Assembly: GCA_002434595.1 (NCBI GenBank)
Contig: DJKK01000011.1
Coordinates: 1 to 14,747, forward strand
DNA length: 14,747 nt
Reading direction: 5' to 3'
Origin: Alphaproteobacteria bacterium UBA6544
GTDB lineage: Bacteria > Pseudomonadota > Alphaproteobacteria > UBA8366
The position numbers were made by a program, and so were the translations under genes. Shown here one piece after another: positions 14,156 to 14,747 of this stretch. Under the pieces are notes generated by a model. It saw nothing but the letters and a program-made list of their open reading frames with translations, was not told where the DNA came from and made no database searches. How positions within the stretch are numbered: position 1 is the stretch's first letter; each line of letters begins with the position of its first letter.

Positions 14156-14747
14156 ATGGCCAAGACGGTAGCGGAAATTCTGAAGGGCGTCGTTTTTTCG
14201 CGCGGGCCCAATCAGCATACATTTACGGCGATCGGGCGCTGCCCGAGGACCGGCCGGTTGGGGGTCGCGGTCACGACAGGTGAAATCGCTACCGGAAGCC
14301 GTGTCCCTTCGGTCATGGCCAATGTCGGGGCCGTCGGCACGCAGGCGTCGACCGACCCACGGCTCGGCCCTCTCGCCATCAAATTGCTCGAACTCGGATA
14401 CCCCGCAGCGCGTGTAATGTCTGAGTTAGAGGCGAGCGATCCCTATATCGAGTTCCGGCAACTTGGGATCGTAGACCGCTTCGGGCGAACGGCGGTACGC
14501 ACTGGGTCGAGCAATAATCCCTGGGCGGGACACGAAACCGGAGATGGCTGGGTCGTGATGGGCAATGCTGTCGTCGATGAAGGTGTCATCGCGGCGATGG
14601 CTGCCGCGATGCGGGATCATGGGGGAGAAGACATCGAGACCCGTCTTATGCAATCGATCAGTGCGGGTACGGATGCGGGCGGGCAGCCGGATGGCCAACG
14701 CGCCGCCGCAGTCGTGGTAAACGAGAACGAGGGTTACCCGATCGTGA
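14156..14747 (+). CDS. DUF1028 family protein (3' end beyond window)
   Basis: The first 197 codons of a DUF1028 protein (PF06267). Conserved blocks: TFTAIGRCPRTGRLGVAVTT (22-41), SRVPSVMANVGAVGTQAST (48-66), YIEFRQLGIVD, NPWAGHETGDGWVVMGN and GQPDGQRAAAVVV. The family member SPO2555 was, as I recall, placed structurally among Ntn-hydrolase-like folds, but no activity is established. Most relatives begin directly at the T-F-S/T strand, whereas this one has a 21-residue leader, with T22 preceded by H21. It is the last gene visible; its partners lie outside the window. It is preceded by 145 bp without a gene, and a strong GGGGAGGG is present. Confidence 0.88.
   Translation, partial: MAKTVAEILKGVVFSRGPNQHTFTAIGRCPRTGRLGVAVTTGEIATGSRVPSVMANVGAVGTQASTDPRLGPLAIKLLELGYPAARVMSELEASDPYIEFRQLGIVDRFGRTAVRTGSSNNPWAGHETGDGWVVMGNAVVDEGVIAAMAAAMRDHGGEDIETRLMQSISAGTDAGGQPDGQRAAAVVVNENEGYPIV

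Overview
The window looks like an accessory chromosomal stretch from an alphaproteobacterium. The gene families point that way: a lone Bug/TctC binding protein, a D-aminoacylase, a DUF1028 protein and a HI0357-type ThiY. No ribosomal RNA, tRNA, CRISPR array, integrase or intact transposase is visible, so lineage and mobility are inferred only from gene content and base composition.

Layout. (1) Positions 1-457 hold the eroded 3' part of a zinc-binding alcohol dehydrogenase gene, with two nonsense codons and at least two frameshifts. (2) 708-1583 is a fumarylacetoacetate hydrolase-family gene on the + strand, followed by about 730 bp with no convincing gene. (3) 2314-7049 is a run of minus-strand genes. 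In transcription order they are an N-acyl-D-amino-acid deacylase, a truncated glutathione S-transferase start-coupled to it, a small ABM-domain protein, a split UxaA/sulfolactate sulfo-lyase-type pair (SuyA-like, SuyB-like) and a tripartite-tricarboxylate-transporter binding protein. A recognisable sigma70-like promoter and a near-perfect Shine-Dalgarno sequence lie just upstream of the suyA-like gene, so there are probably at least two transcription units. (4) A divergent YrdC/Sua5-domain gene (from 7168) shares a 109-bp intergenic region, containing a perfect 14-bp palindrome, with the deacylase. (5) From about 7864 the DNA becomes visibly AT-richer. It carries a TauD/TfdA-type dioxygenase (minus strand) divergent from a three-gene ABC importer thiZ-thiX-thiY (plus strand), and ends at a 75-bp element with inverted-repeat ends. 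(6) 11913-14010 holds a CgeB-like glycosyltransferase and a class I methyltransferase, divergently arranged, suggestive of surface glycan or small-molecule decoration. (7) 14156 to the window end is an incomplete DUF1028 gene.

How the parts may work together. The minus-strand block reads as a catabolic module. The deacylase frees an amino acid from an N-acyl-D-amino acid, the SuyAB/UxaA-type lyase acts on a 2-hydroxy acid (sulfolactate or a sugar acid), and the periplasmic binding protein would supply a carboxylate. The exact substrate cannot be read from the sequence. The ThiXYZ module imports a pyrimidine precursor of thiamin, and the dioxygenase next to it is an obvious but untested candidate partner. 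Signs of gene decay (alcohol dehydrogenase, GST) and composition shifts suggest a region under turnover.
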